From assembly GCF_006476065.1 (NCBI RefSeq), contig NZ_ML636798.1:478906-542905 (forward strand): a stretch of DNA of 64,000 nucleotides, read 5' to 3'. Position numbers and translations under genes: made by a program. How positions within the stretch are numbered: position 1 is the stretch's first letter; each line of letters opens with the position of its first letter. A model generated the notes under the pieces. It did not search any database and was not told the DNA's origin. It worked only from the letters and a program-made list of their open reading frames with translations. Below, in pieces: positions 8,753 to 16,844 of the stretch. Source of the stretch: Cognatiluteimonas lumbrici (lineage in GTDB: Bacteria > Pseudomonadota > Gammaproteobacteria > Xanthomonadales > Xanthomonadaceae).

Positions 8753-9774
8753 AGGAAGCGACTCTCCGGCAGCCCGAGCCATTCCAGCGCGGTGCCGTGG
8801 TACAGCCGCGCGCGATCGTCGCTGGACAGCGCCATCGCCTCGATCCCCGCCCCCGGCGTCTGCTCGCCGAGCGGGAACGGGTAGTCGGTGCCCAGCATCA
8901 CCCGGTCCGCGCCGCAGGCCTCCAGTAGGTAGCGCAGGGCGCGGTCGTCGGCGACCCAGGAATCGAAGTACAGGCGCTTGAGGTACTCGCGCGGGTTGCG
9001 GAAGTTGTCGGTGGCGACCAGGTCCGGGCGCATGTTGAAGCCGTGCTCGATGCGGCCGATGGTGTAGGGGAAGCTGCCGCCGCCGTGGGCCAGGCACACC
9101 TTGAGCTTCGGCAGCCGCTCCAGCACGCCGCCGAACACCAGGCAGCAGGCCGCGCGCGACTGCTCGGCGGGCATCCCCACCAGCCACGGCATCCAGTACT
9201 TGGGCATGGTGTCGGTGCCCATCATGTCCCAGGGGTGCACCAGGATCGCGGCGCCCAGTTCTGCGGCGGCCTCGAAGAACGGGAACAGCTCCGGCGCGTC
9301 CAGGTTCCAGTGGCCGCCGTCGGGCAGCGGCACGTGGCTGCCGATCTGCACGCCCTGCAGCCCGAGCTGGTCCATGCAGCGCTCGAGCTCCTGCACCGCC
9401 AGCCGCGGCGACTGCAGCGGCACCGTGCCGATGCCGGCGTAGTGGCGCGGGAAGTCGCGCACGGTCCCGGCCATGTGGTCGTTGAGCGCGGCATGCAGCT
9501 CCAACGCCTGGTTCGGCTTGGCCCAGTAGCTGAACATCACCGGCACGGTGCTGATCACCTGCACCTGCACCCCGAAGCGCGCGTAGTCGTCGATGCGCTG
9601 CCGCGGGTCCCAGGTCTTGGGCCAGATCTCGCGGAAGAACTTGCCGTCGCGGTAGATCCGGTGGCGGCCGTCGTCGCCGTGGTGGATCACCGGGAAGCGG
9701 TTGTCGCCGTACTTCCTGGCCAGGTCCGGCCAGTCGCGCGGCAGGTAGTGGGCGTGGATGTCGATCTTCAGCAA
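8749..9774 (-). CDS. 2-amino-3-carboxymuconate-6-semialdehyde decarboxylase (ACMSD)
   Basis: This 341-residue amidohydrolase-fold zinc enzyme removes CO2 from ACMS to give 2-aminomuconate 6-semialdehyde. This diverts the pathway from spontaneous quinolinate formation toward catabolism. Zinc ligands fit the family: His7 and His9 in DIHAHY, His180 in LVHPWD, and Asp297 in GTDYPF, with the catalytic His230 in LAHGGGSFPY. The first usable codon is a TTG at 9774, seven bases after a good AGGA ribosome site; no in-frame ATG lies upstream. It follows the dioxygenase that makes its substrate by 10 nt. Its stop codon lies in a palindromic repeat. Confidence 0.93.
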   Translation of the reverse strand: MLKIDIHAHYLPRDWPDLARKYGDNRFPVIHHGDDGRHRIYRDGKFFREIWPKTWDPRQRIDDYARFGVQVQVISTVPVMFSYWAKPNQALELHAALNDHMAGTVRDFPRHYAGIGTVPLQSPRLAVQELERCMDQLGLQGVQIGSHVPLPDGGHWNLDAPELFPFFEAAAELGAAILVHPWDMMGTDTMPKYWMPWLVGMPAEQSRAACCLVFGGVLERLPKLKVCLAHGGGSFPYTIGRIEHGFNMRPDLVATDNFRNPREYLKRLYFDSWVADDRALRYLLEACGADRVMLGTDYPFPLGEQTPGAGIEAMALSSDDRARLYHGTALEWLGLPESRFL

Positions 9775-9784
9775 GGGCCGTTCC

Positions 9785-10318
9785 TCAGGTGTCCGGCATC
9801 GTGTACTTCGCCGGCGCCGGGTTCAGGTGGCCGCAGGCCTTGCAGGTGCGGTGTTCCTTCGAGGAATAGAAGCGGTCGAACACGGGCGGGAAGTCGGTCT
9901 CGATGTCTTCGAGGTGGAAGTACTCCTCGTACAGGCGGGCGTTGCACCGTTCGCAGAACCAGAGCAGGCCGTCCTTCTCGTGCGCCAGTCGCTTGCGCTC
10001 GATCACCAGCCCGATCGAGTCGGGCATGCGCTGAGGCGAATGCGGCACCCGCGGCGGCAGCAGGAAGCTCTCGCCGGCGCGGATCGGGATGTCGCGAACG
10101 CTGCCGTCTTCCTGGATGCGCAACACCATCTCGCCCTCGAGCTGGTGGAACCACTCCGGGCCTTCGTCCCAGTGGTAATCGGTGCGCTGGTTGGGGCCGC
10201 CGACCACCATCACGATGAAGTCGCCGTCGTGCACGACCTTGTTGCCGACCGGCGGCTTGAGCAGGTTGCGGTGCTCCTCGATCCAGGCTTGCAGGTTGAT
10301 CGGGTTGGGGAGTGGCAT
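9785..10318 (-). CDS. nbaC: 3-hydroxyanthranilate 3,4-dioxygenase
   Basis: This 177-residue cupin non-haem iron dioxygenase opens the ring of 3-hydroxyanthranilate to ACMS. Iron ligands are His49 and Glu55 in [13 protein letters not shown] and His93 in VPHSPQR. The substrate-binding arginines are Arg45 and Arg97. The C-terminal rubredoxin-like iron site is intact with two CXXC pairs (Cys122/Cys125 in CERC, Cys159/Cys162 in CKAC), as in bacterial enzymes of full length. The start is the ATG at 10318. A REP unit separates it from the RidA gene upstream, and ACMSD follows at 10 nt. Synonyms are haaO and haao. Confidence 0.96.
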   Translation of the reverse strand: MPLPNPINLQAWIEEHRNLLKPPVGNKVVHDGDFIVMVVGGPNQRTDYHWDEGPEWFHQLEGEMVLRIQEDGSVRDIPIRAGESFLLPPRVPHSPQRMPDSIGLVIERKRLAHEKDGLLWFCERCNARLYEEYFHLEDIETDFPPVFDRFYSSKEHRTCKACGHLNPAPAKYTMPDT

Positions 10319-10330
10319 TTGGCCTCCTTG

Positions 10331-10355
10331 GTCGCGGCGCTAGCGCCGCTCCTAC
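10331..10355. repeat. REP-like palindrome (class A copy)
   Basis: Read on the minus strand this 25-bp unit begins GTAGGAGCGG and ends CGCTAGCGCCGCGAC. It is identical in 24 of 25 positions to the unit at 20216-20240 beside serS. It lies in the 41-nt gap between the RidA-type gene and the dioxygenase, inside an otherwise tight operon, and could modulate expression of the two parts. Confidence 0.75.
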
Positions 10356-10359
10356 AGTG

Positions 10360-10752
10360 TCATTCTGGCAGGGCGGCGATGCACTTGAGTTCGACCGAGA
10401 TCGGGGTGGGCAGCGCGGTGATGCCGACGGTGGTGCGGCAGGGCGCGCTGGCGGGGTCGGGGAAGTGCTCGGCCCAGACTGCGTTCCAGCCGCTGAAGTC
10501 GCGCGCCATGTCGGTGAGGAACACGGTGACGTCCACCAGGTCCTCCCAGCGCGCGCCGCTGGCCTCGAGGACCGCGCGCACGTTGGCGAGCACCGCGCGC
10601 GACTGCGCCTCGATGCCGTCCGGGATCGCGTCGGTGCCGGGCGTGCGCGGGCCGATGCCGGAGAGGAACAGCAGGTTGCCGACCCGGCGCGCGTGCGGGT
10701 AGCTGCCCACCGCCTTCGGCGCGTTGCCGGCCTGGATGCCGCCGCCACTCAT
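10360..10752 (-). CDS. RidA-family protein, probable 2-aminomuconate deaminase
   Basis: This 130-residue YjgF/RidA-fold protein probably forms a trimer. In 2-nitrobenzoate and aminophenol pathways a RidA relative (NbaF/AmnD) deaminates 2-aminomuconate to an oxo-hexenedioate with loss of ammonia. The placement here, between the semialdehyde dehydrogenase and the dioxygenase of the same route, supports that role over general imine hydrolysis. Visible motifs are GNAPKAVGSYPHARRVGNLLFLSG at the N-terminus (SYPHA region) and the C-terminal CRTTVGITALPTPISVELKC with the subunit-interface arginine. The ATG at 10752 overlaps the carbonic anhydrase stop by 4 nt. General RidA activity remains possible. 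Confidence 0.85.
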   Translation of the reverse strand: MSGGGIQAGNAPKAVGSYPHARRVGNLLFLSGIGPRTPGTDAIPDGIEAQSRAVLANVRAVLEASGARWEDLVDVTVFLTDMARDFSGWNAVWAEHFPDPASAPCRTTVGITALPTPISVELKCIAALPE

Positions 10753-11414
10753 GCCCCGGCTCCGTAGCGCTCGCGCACGCTGGCGATGGCGCCGTCGTAG
10801 ACCGACTGCAGCGCCGCGGGGGAATCCACGTCCATGCCGAGTTCGCGCACGCGACCGTCGGCCAGGCTGTAGACCCAGCCGTGCACCATCAGCTGCTGCC
10901 CGCGCGCCCAGGCGTCGCGGATCACCGTGGTCAGGCACACGTTTTCGGCCTGCTCGATCGCGTTGAGCTCGCACAGCACGTCGTGGCGGCGGTCCCCGGG
11001 GACGCGCTCGATCAGCGCGGCGTGCTTCTGCGCGACGTCGCCCACGTGCCGGATCCAGTTGTCGGCCAGGCCGACGCGCTTGCCGTGCAGGGCCGCGCCG
11101 ACGCCGCCGCAGCCGTAGTGCCCGACGACGAGGATGTGGCGGACCTTGAGCACGTCCACCGCGAACTGGATGACCGACATGCAGTTGAGGTCGGTGTGCA
11201 CCATCACGTTGGCGATGTTGCGGTGGACGAAGACCTCGCCGGGCGCGAGGTCGATGACCTGGTTGGCCGGGACCCGCGAGTCCGAGCAGCCGATCCACAG
11301 GTAGGCCGGCGCCTGTTGCCGGGACAGCCGCTCGAAGAAGCCGGGATCCTCGCGCTCGATGCGCTCGGCCCAGCTGCGGTTGTTGCGCAGCAGCGCGGCC
11401 AGTTCGTTCCTCAT
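10749..11414 (-). CDS. can: Beta-class carbonic anhydrase
   Basis: This 221-residue zinc enzyme interconverts CO2 and bicarbonate. The type I site is complete: Cys43, Asp45 and Arg47 in WIGCSDSRVPA, and His99 and Cys102 in VVGHYGCGGV. The length and NRSWAERIEREDPGFFERL opening resemble E. coli Can. The ATG at 11414 gives MRNELAALL; the frame extends upstream only through unrelated sequence. It lies between the aldehyde dehydrogenase (19 nt) and the RidA deaminase (4-nt ATGA overlap), so it is a true operon member. ACMSD in the same operon releases CO2, which suggests a matched hydration step, by analogy with CynT in the cyanase operon. Confidence 0.95.
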   Translation of the reverse strand: MRNELAALLRNNRSWAERIEREDPGFFERLSRQQAPAYLWIGCSDSRVPANQVIDLAPGEVFVHRNIANVMVHTDLNCMSVIQFAVDVLKVRHILVVGHYGCGGVGAALHGKRVGLADNWIRHVGDVAQKHAALIERVPGDRRHDVLCELNAIEQAENVCLTTVIRDAWARGQQLMVHGWVYSLADGRVRELGMDVDSPAALQSVYDGAIASVRERYGAGA

Positions 11415-11433
11415 GCGGCGGGATCCTCGGGTG

Positions 11434-12861
11434 TCATCGGGGCAGGGCGATGCAGACGTTGCGCGGCTCGGTGAAGAAGCGCATCGCTTCGCTTCCTCCC
11501 TCGCGGCCGAGGCCGGACTGGCCCGTGCCGCCGAACGGCGTGCGCAGGTCGCGCAGCAGCCAGGTGTTGATCCAGACGATGCCGGCGCGCAGTTCCGCGC
11601 CGAAGCGGTGGGCGCGGTCGAGGTCGCGGGTCCAGACGCTTGCGGACAGGCCGTAGTCGCAGGCGTTGGCGAGCGCCAGCGCGTGGTCGTCGTCGTCGAA
11701 CGGCTGCAGCGTGGCCACCGGCCCGAAGATCTCCTCGCGGTTGCTGTCGCAGTCCGGGCCAAGGCCCTCGAAAAGGGTCGGCTGCACGAACCAGCCCGGG
11801 CGGTCGAGCGCCTCGCCGCCGCACAGCAGCGTGCCGCCTTCCTCGCGGGCGCGGGCGATGGCGCGGGTCACCTTGTCGAAGTGCGCCTGCGAAACCAGCG
11901 GTCCGAGGTCGGTGGCGGGATCGCCCGGATCGCCGACCTTCAACTTGCGCGCGTGCGCCACCAGCGCATCGCGGAAGACGTCGTAAATACTTCGTTCCAC
12001 CAGCAGCCGCGAACCGCACAGGCAGATCTGCCCGGAGTTTTGGAACACGGAGCGGGCGATGGTCGGCAGTTGCGCCTGCCAGTCGCTGTCCGAGAACACC
12101 ACCGTGGGATTCTTGCCGCCCAGCTCGAGCGACACCTTCTTGAGCAGCGGCGCGGCGATGCCGGCGATGCGGCGGCCCACCGCGGTGCTGCCGGTGAAGG
12201 AGACGGCTCGCACCTCCGGATGGGCGACCAGCGGTTCGCCCACCTCCGGCCCCAGGCCGTGCACGATGTTGAGCACGCCCTTCGGGAAACCGATCTCCCC
12301 GGCCAGCTCGCCCAGCATCGTCGCGGTCAGCGGCGTCACCTCCGAGGGCTTCGCCACCACCGTGTTGCCAGCGGCCAGGGCGGGGGCGATCTTCCAGGTG
12401 AAAAGGTACAGCGGCAGGTTCCACGGCGAGATCGTCGCGACCACGCCCAGCGGCTGGCGGAGGGTGTAGTTGAGCCCGGCCTGGCCGTGGTGCGACTCGC
12501 TGGCGAACTGGGTGGCGGCCTGCGCGAAGAAACGCAGGTTGCTGACCGCGCGCGGGATTTCGGCGTCGCGGGCCAGCTTCAGCGGCTTGCCGCCGTCGCG
12601 CGACTCCGCCCGGGCGAAGTCCTCGAGGCGCGCCTCGAGCGCGGCGGCCAGCTTCTCCAGCCAGCCGGCGCGGACGTCGTTGGGCAGCGCCGACCAGGCG
12701 GGGAAGGCGGCGCGGGCGGCGGACACGGCGGCCTCGACGTCGGCGCGGTTGCCGCGCGCCACCTCGGCGAAGGGCTGGCCGCTTGCCGGGTCGAAGACCT
12801 CGATCCACCCGCCGCTGGCGGGATCGCGCGGCCCGCCGTCGATCCAGTGCGTCAATCGCAT
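11434..12861 (-). CDS. Aldehyde dehydrogenase, probable 2-aminomuconic 6-semialdehyde dehydrogenase
   Basis: This 475-residue NAD-dependent aldehyde dehydrogenase has the general base Glu246 in LELGGKNP, the nucleophile Cys280 in NSGQICLCGSR, and the oxyanion Asn148 in SPWNLP. It would oxidise the product of ACMSD to 2-aminomuconate. Pathway assignment rests on operon context, since the fold alone fits many aldehydes (NbaE, AmnC and 2-hydroxymuconic semialdehyde dehydrogenases are close relatives). The ATG at 12861 follows the SDR gene by 22 nt, and the stop is 19 nt before the carbonic anhydrase. Confidence 0.9.
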   Translation of the reverse strand: MRLTHWIDGGPRDPASGGWIEVFDPASGQPFAEVARGNRADVEAAVSAARAAFPAWSALPNDVRAGWLEKLAAALEARLEDFARAESRDGGKPLKLARDAEIPRAVSNLRFFAQAATQFASESHHGQAGLNYTLRQPLGVVATISPWNLPLYLFTWKIAPALAAGNTVVAKPSEVTPLTATMLGELAGEIGFPKGVLNIVHGLGPEVGEPLVAHPEVRAVSFTGSTAVGRRIAGIAAPLLKKVSLELGGKNPTVVFSDSDWQAQLPTIARSVFQNSGQICLCGSRLLVERSIYDVFRDALVAHARKLKVGDPGDPATDLGPLVSQAHFDKVTRAIARAREEGGTLLCGGEALDRPGWFVQPTLFEGLGPDCDSNREEIFGPVATLQPFDDDDHALALANACDYGLSASVWTRDLDRAHRFGAELRAGIVWINTWLLRDLRTPFGGTGQSGLGREGGSEAMRFFTEPRNVCIALPR

Positions 12862-12883
12862 CGGGGCAGTTTACCCCCGCGGG

Positions 12884-13669
12884 TCAGACCGACTGCATCC
12901 GGCCGCCGTCCACGGCCAGGCTGACGCCGTTGACGTAGCCCGCCGCGGGCGAGCACAGGAAGGCGATGACGCCGCCGACTTCCTCGGGCCGCGCGAAGCG
13001 TCCGGCCGGGACGGCCTGGCGCATGCCTTCGGCGATCTCGGCCTCCGGCCGGCCCGTGGCCTCGGCCCGTGCGCGCACCAGCCGTTCGATGCGGCCGGTG
13101 TCGGTGAAGCCGGGGAGCACGTTGTTGACGGTGATGCCGAGCGGCGCGAGCTCGCGCGAGAGGGTCTTGGCCCAGCCGGCGACCGCGCCGCGCACGGTGT
13201 TGGAGACGCCGAGGTTGGGGATCGGCTCGCGCACCGAGGTCGAGACCACGTTGACGACGCGGCCCCAGTTCGCCGCGCGCATCCCCGGCAGCACCGCCTG
13301 CAGCAGCAGTTGCGCGGCCACCAGGTGGCGGCGGAAGGCGTCCTCGAACTCGGCGGTGGCGGCGGCATGCGCCGGTCCGCCGGGAGGTCCGCCGGTGTTG
13401 TTGACCAGGATGTGCACGGGGCGGCCGGCGACCAGTGCGTCCGCCTTCGCCTTCAGGGCGTTCGGCTGCGCCATGTCGGCGGCGATCCAGGCGTGCTGCT
13501 GCCCGTCCTTGCGCGGCAGCGCGGCCGCGGCTTCCGCCAGCACCTCCGCGCGGCGCGCCAGCAGGGTGACGTCCGCGCCGAGCAGGGCGAGTTCGTGCGC
13601 GGTCGCGCGGCCGATGCCCTCGGAGGCACCGCAGACCAGCGCATGCCGGCCATCGAGGTTCAGGTCCAT
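12884..13669 (-). CDS. SDR-family protein with substituted catalytic residues
   Basis: This 261-residue short-chain dehydrogenase fold has the cofactor loop LVCGASEGIGRATA (residues 11-24) and the NNTGG motif (residues 90-94). The active-site serine is kept (Ser143 in VVSTS). The YxxxK position reads S156-N-T-V-R160, however, so both Tyr and Lys are replaced. A subgroup of 3-oxoacyl-ACP-reductase-like SDRs shows such imperfect tetrads, and their activity is unknown. The ATG at 13669 sits 16 nt after the Mrr-like gene, and the aldehyde dehydrogenase follows at 22 nt. A role with an aminomuconate intermediate is suggested by position only. Confidence 0.85.
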   Translation of the reverse strand: MDLNLDGRHALVCGASEGIGRATAHELALLGADVTLLARRAEVLAEAAAALPRKDGQQHAWIAADMAQPNALKAKADALVAGRPVHILVNNTGGPPGGPAHAAATAEFEDAFRRHLVAAQLLLQAVLPGMRAANWGRVVNVVSTSVREPIPNLGVSNTVRGAVAGWAKTLSRELAPLGITVNNVLPGFTDTGRIERLVRARAEATGRPEAEIAEGMRQAVPAGRFARPEEVGGVIAFLCSPAAGYVNGVSLAVDGGRMQSV

Positions 13670-13685
13670 GGCCCGATTGTAGGCC

Positions 13686-14660
13686 TCAGTACGGGCGGCA
13701 CTGCAGGAAGCGCACCGGGCGGGTGCTGCCCGCGGGCGCCTGCAACTGGATGCGCGAGGCGCGCAGGTCCGGATCTGCCTCGAGCAGCGGGCACAACCGT
13801 TCCTTCGGATCGAAGTCGTCGTCGTCCACGTCGACGCGCAGCGTGGACTCGGTGGTCCACTCGGTGGCGAGCACGTGCGGGAGCGAGGCGATCGCCTCGG
13901 CGAGGTCGGTCCGGCGCTGCTCCAGCGGGAGCGGTGCCAGGGTCGCGTCGGGCGGCGCGTCCACGGCCGAGGGCTGCGCCGCCGCCGAGCCGGCAGTGGC
14001 AGGGTCGGCGGATGCGCCAGGGGCGGCGGCGGCGGGGCTCGCTGCGACGGTCGCTTCCTGCGCCTCCTGCCGGTTGCGGTCGTGGCCGACCACCGCCAGC
14101 ACCAGCGCGATCGCCGCCGCGGCGCTCCAGGCCACGCGCGTCTGCCGGCGCATGCGCGCCTGCGCCGGCGCGTTGATGGCTTCCAGCTGGTCCTCGCCCA
14201 GCAGCGCTTCGAGTTCGGGCCAGTTGTGCGCGGTGTCGATCAGCTGCACGCGGTGGCCGCGGGCGAGCCCGAACGCCGCGCGCGGGAAGCGCCCGGGGAT
14301 CGCGAGCACGCCGCCCTGGATGCCGCGCTGGCGCAGCTGGCTACCGAACTCCGCGATCGCCGTGGAACCGGGCGCGTACGCCCGGCTGTAGTGGCTGGAC
14401 AGCAGCCAGCGCTGGCCGTCGCGCTCGAGCAGGTACTCGCCCGGCTGCAGCGGCAGTTTCTGGTCGTAGGTGCGCTCGTAGCCGCGCCGGTGCAGCAGCG
14501 ACAGCACCAGGTGCATGAAGTCGCGCTCCTCCATCGCGCTCAGCGCGGCGATGCCGGCCGCGCGCTCCTCGCGCGGCAGTCGCGCCCGCAAATACAGGCT
14601 GGCGCCGGCCCCCGCGAGCACGAACACCGCCACCACCCACATCCAATCGGCTGGACCCAC
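13686..14660 (-). CDS. Membrane-anchored Mrr-like (restriction-endonuclease-fold) protein, probably inactive nuclease
   Basis: This 324-residue protein has a first membrane segment at about 6-25, a soluble domain at about 40-150, a second membrane segment at about 176-192, an alanine/proline-rich linker, and a C-terminal domain rich in acidic residues (DVDDDDFDPKERLC). The middle domain resembles Mrr-cat: MEERDFMHLVLSLLHRRGYE at its start, and GIQGGVLAIPGRFPRAAF with VQLIDTAHNWPEL at its end. The usual D/E...QxK triad is not evident; the QxK position reads LSSHY. The start is the GTG at 14660, with an ATG six codons later possible. Its stop is 16 nt before the SDR gene, so it may lead the kynurenine operon. 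Confidence 0.65.
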   Translation of the reverse strand: MGPADWMWVVAVFVLAGAGASLYLRARLPREERAAGIAALSAMEERDFMHLVLSLLHRRGYERTYDQKLPLQPGEYLLERDGQRWLLSSHYSRAYAPGSTAIAEFGSQLRQRGIQGGVLAIPGRFPRAAFGLARGHRVQLIDTAHNWPELEALLGEDQLEAINAPAQARMRRQTRVAWSAAAAIALVLAVVGHDRNRQEAQEATVAASPAAAAPGASADPATAGSAAAQPSAVDAPPDATLAPLPLEQRRTDLAEAIASLPHVLATEWTTESTLRVDVDDDDFDPKERLCPLLEADPDLRASRIQLQAPAGSTRPVRFLQCRPY

Positions 14661-14670
14661 CCGGACATCC

Positions 14671-14737
14671 CCTGTAGGAAAGCGCGCGAAGCATACCTTG
14701 CCGCGGCGCGAAGCGGGCGCGATCCAGTGCCCGCTAC
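14671..14737. repeat. Degenerate GTAG...CTAC palindromic spacer
   Basis: The spacer begins TGTAGGAAAGCGCGC and ends GCGCGATCCAGTGCCCGC followed by TAC. Both ends carry GTAG-type heads in opposite orientation, but the stems are degraded compared with the clean units at 4.5, 8.7, 10.3 and 20.2 kb. The final CTA is the stop codon of the PHA-granule-family gene. It separates that gene from the Mrr-like gene. Confidence 0.4.
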
Positions 14738-15006
14738 AGACGCTCGGCGAGCAGGCGTTCGAGCTCGGACTGGATGGTGCCGCGCATCGCGGACAGGAGC
14801 ATGCCCAGGCGGGCGGTCACGTGGACCTCGCCGGGCAGCAGCGCGATGCGGCCGTCCACGCCCGGGCGTACGAAATGCAGCGTGTCGCCTTCCCAGCGGA
14901 AATCCAGGCCGTAGCGCTGGCCCAGCGTGGTGATGGCCTGCTCGACGGCGGCGCGGGCTTGCGCGGGCGCGAGGCGGTGGGCGTGGCGGATGTCGATCGC
15001 GGACAT
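14734..15006 (-). CDS. Polyhydroxyalkanoic acid system family protein
   Basis: This 90-residue protein of the PHA_gran_rgn/TIGR02610 type opens with IDIRHAHRLAPAQARAAVEQ, has a central WEGDTLHFVRPGVDGRIALLPGE and ends with MRGTIQSELERLLAERL. Members are found near PHA genes and in many proteobacteria that lack them; their role is unproven. No PHA synthase or phasin lies in this window. The ATG at 15006 faces the FHA gene, with only 22 nt between the two starts, so the two divergent genes share a very short promoter region. Confidence 0.8.
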   Translation of the reverse strand: MSAIDIRHAHRLAPAQARAAVEQAITTLGQRYGLDFRWEGDTLHFVRPGVDGRIALLPGEVHVTARLGMLLSAMRGTIQSELERLLAERL

Positions 15007-15028
15007 GCGGGCATTGTAGAGTGCGCCC

Positions 15029-15751
15029 GTGAACGGGATCACATTACGCGCTCCGGGAACCCAGCTCGACGGCCGGCCGTTGGGCGAGGGCATGCACGAC
15101 CTCGGCGGCGCGAGCATCCGCGTCGACCGCCGCGGCTGCTGGCTGCTGGTCGGCGACGGCGCCGCGGGCGTCCACGTCAACGGACGGCCCGTGCGCCGCA
15201 AGGCCCTCTTGCGCGCGGGCGACTGCCTCCACGTGGGTGGCACTGCGATCCTGCTGGCCGGCAGCGCCGCGGCGGCGCCTGCCGAGCCGCCGCCCGGTGG
15301 CGGCGAAGCGGGCGATGCACGCTGGCTGCTGCGCGCGGTCGGGGGTCGCCACCACGGACGCGGCTTTACCCTGGAGCGTGTACGCACGATCGGCAGCGAC
15401 GACGATGCCGACATCCGCCTCGACCCGCCGGTGGCCGGCCGCCACGCCCGCATCGTCCGCGAAGGCGGCCGCGTCGTACTGCGCGCGCTGGCCGGCGGCG
15501 ACCACCTGGTCAACGGCGAGCAGGTGCGGGATGCCGAGCTGCACGCCGGCGACCAGTTGCTGGTCGGCGCGCGCGATCGCTTCGTGCTGGAAGCCCCTTG
15601 CGATGCACCGTTGCCGTTCGACGCCGGGGACGTTCGCGCGGCGGCGGACCAGGAAGGCAAGCGCGCGTCGCCGGCGCCGCTGCGCCTGCCGTGGCTGCTG
15701 CTCGCGGCGTTGCTGATCGCCGCCGTGCTCAGCGCGCTGTTGCTGCTGTAG
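15029..15751 (+). CDS. FHA-domain protein with C-terminal membrane anchor
   Basis: This 240-residue protein appears to carry two forkhead-associated-like beta domains. The second is clearer, with [22 protein letters not shown] (residues about 120-141) matching the GS..DxDI.L......SRxHA pattern and [20 protein letters not shown] following. The first, residues about 1-80, includes VHVNGRPV and [18 protein letters not shown]-terminal hydrophobic stretch (about 219-239) would anchor it with the FHA domains in the cytoplasm. FHA domains read phosphothreonine, but no Ser/Thr kinase is nearby. The start is the GTG at 15029. serC begins 10 nt downstream, so an operon is likely. Confidence 0.75.
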   Translation: MNGITLRAPGTQLDGRPLGEGMHDLGGASIRVDRRGCWLLVGDGAAGVHVNGRPVRRKALLRAGDCLHVGGTAILLAGSAAAAPAEPPPGGGEAGDARWLLRAVGGRHHGRGFTLERVRTIGSDDDADIRLDPPVAGRHARIVREGGRVVLRALAGGDHLVNGEQVRDAELHAGDQLLVGARDRFVLEAPCDAPLPFDAGDVRAAADQEGKRASPAPLRLPWLLLAALLIAAVLSALLLL

Positions 15752-15761
15752 GCTTCCCGTC

Positions 15762-16844
15762 ATGCGCGCATTCAACTTCAGTGCCGGGCCGGCGACGCTG
15801 GCCGAACCCGTCCTGCGCCAGGCGGCGGACGAAATGCTGGACTGGCGAGGCACCGGCGCCTCGGTGGCCGAACTCAGCCACCGTGGCGCGGAGTTCATGC
15901 AGGTGGCGGCGGAAGCCGAGGCCGACCTGCGCACGCTGCTGTCGGTGCCGGCCGACTACGCGGTGCTGTTCACCACCGGCGGCGCCACCCTGATGCAGGC
16001 GCTGCTGCCGCTCAACTTCGCCGCACCGGGGCAGGCGGTGGACTACGTGATCACCGGCCACTGGGGCAAGACCGCGCTCAAGCAGGCACGCCACGGCGTG
16101 GCGGCGCACGTGGCCGCCAGCAGCGAGGACACCGGTTTCCGCGACATCCCGCCGCCGTCGGAGTGGCGGCTCTCGAACGACGCCGCCTACGTCCACGTCA
16201 CCGCCAACGAGACCATCCACGGCGTCGAGTTCCGCGACGTGCCCGAGGTCGGCGCCACGCCGCTGGTCGCCGACTTCAGCTCCTCGATCGCGTCGGAACC
16301 GGTCGAGGTGTCGCGCTACGCGGTGCTGTACGGCGGCGCGCAGAAGAACCTGGGGCCGGCGGGGATCGCCTTCGCGATCGTGCGCCGCGACCTGCTCGAG
16401 CGCGAGGGCCAGCCGCGCGCCGAGATCCTCGACCTGCGCGCGCACGCGGCCAAGGGCTCGATGCTCAACACGCCGCCGACCTGGAACTGGTACCTGCTCG
16501 GCCTGTCGCTGAAGTGGATGCTCGGCGAGGGCGGGGTCGCCGAGTTCGCGCGCCGCAACGCGCGCAAGGCGGAACTGCTGTATGCCGCCATCGACGGCTC
16601 GGGCGGCTTCTACCGCAACCAGGTGGCGCCGGCCGCGCGTTCGCGCATGAACGTGCCGTTCTCGCTGCACGACAGCGCGCTCGACGCCACGTTCCTGTCC
16701 GAGGCGAAGGCGTCCGGCCTGATCGGGCTGAAGGGCCATCGCGCCCTCGGCGGCATGCGCGCTTCCCTGTACAACGCGATGCCCGAGGCGGGCGTGCAGG
16801 CGCTGGCCGGGTTCATGGCCGACTTCGCGCGTCGCCATGGCTGA
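15762..16844 (+). CDS. serC: Phosphoserine aminotransferase
   Basis: This 360-residue PLP enzyme converts 3-phosphohydroxypyruvate to phosphoserine, and also serves pyridoxal phosphate synthesis. It starts [13 protein letters not shown], the family signature for the phosphate-binding N-terminus. The Schiff-base lysine is Lys195 in [20 protein letters not shown] and [10 protein letters not shown] are further conserved stretches. The ATG at 15762 follows the FHA gene by 10 nt, and the stop overlaps aroA by 8 nt. The serC-aroA coupling is widespread in Gammaproteobacteria. Confidence 0.97.
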   Translation: MRAFNFSAGPATLAEPVLRQAADEMLDWRGTGASVAELSHRGAEFMQVAAEAEADLRTLLSVPADYAVLFTTGGATLMQALLPLNFAAPGQAVDYVITGHWGKTALKQARHGVAAHVAASSEDTGFRDIPPPSEWRLSNDAAYVHVTANETIHGVEFRDVPEVGATPLVADFSSSIASEPVEVSRYAVLYGGAQKNLGPAGIAFAIVRRDLLEREGQPRAEILDLRAHAAKGSMLNTPPTWNWYLLGLSLKWMLGEGGVAEFARRNARKAELLYAAIDGSGGFYRNQVAPAARSRMNVPFSLHDSALDATFLSEAKASGLIGLKGHRALGGMRASLYNAMPEAGVQALAGFMADFARRHG

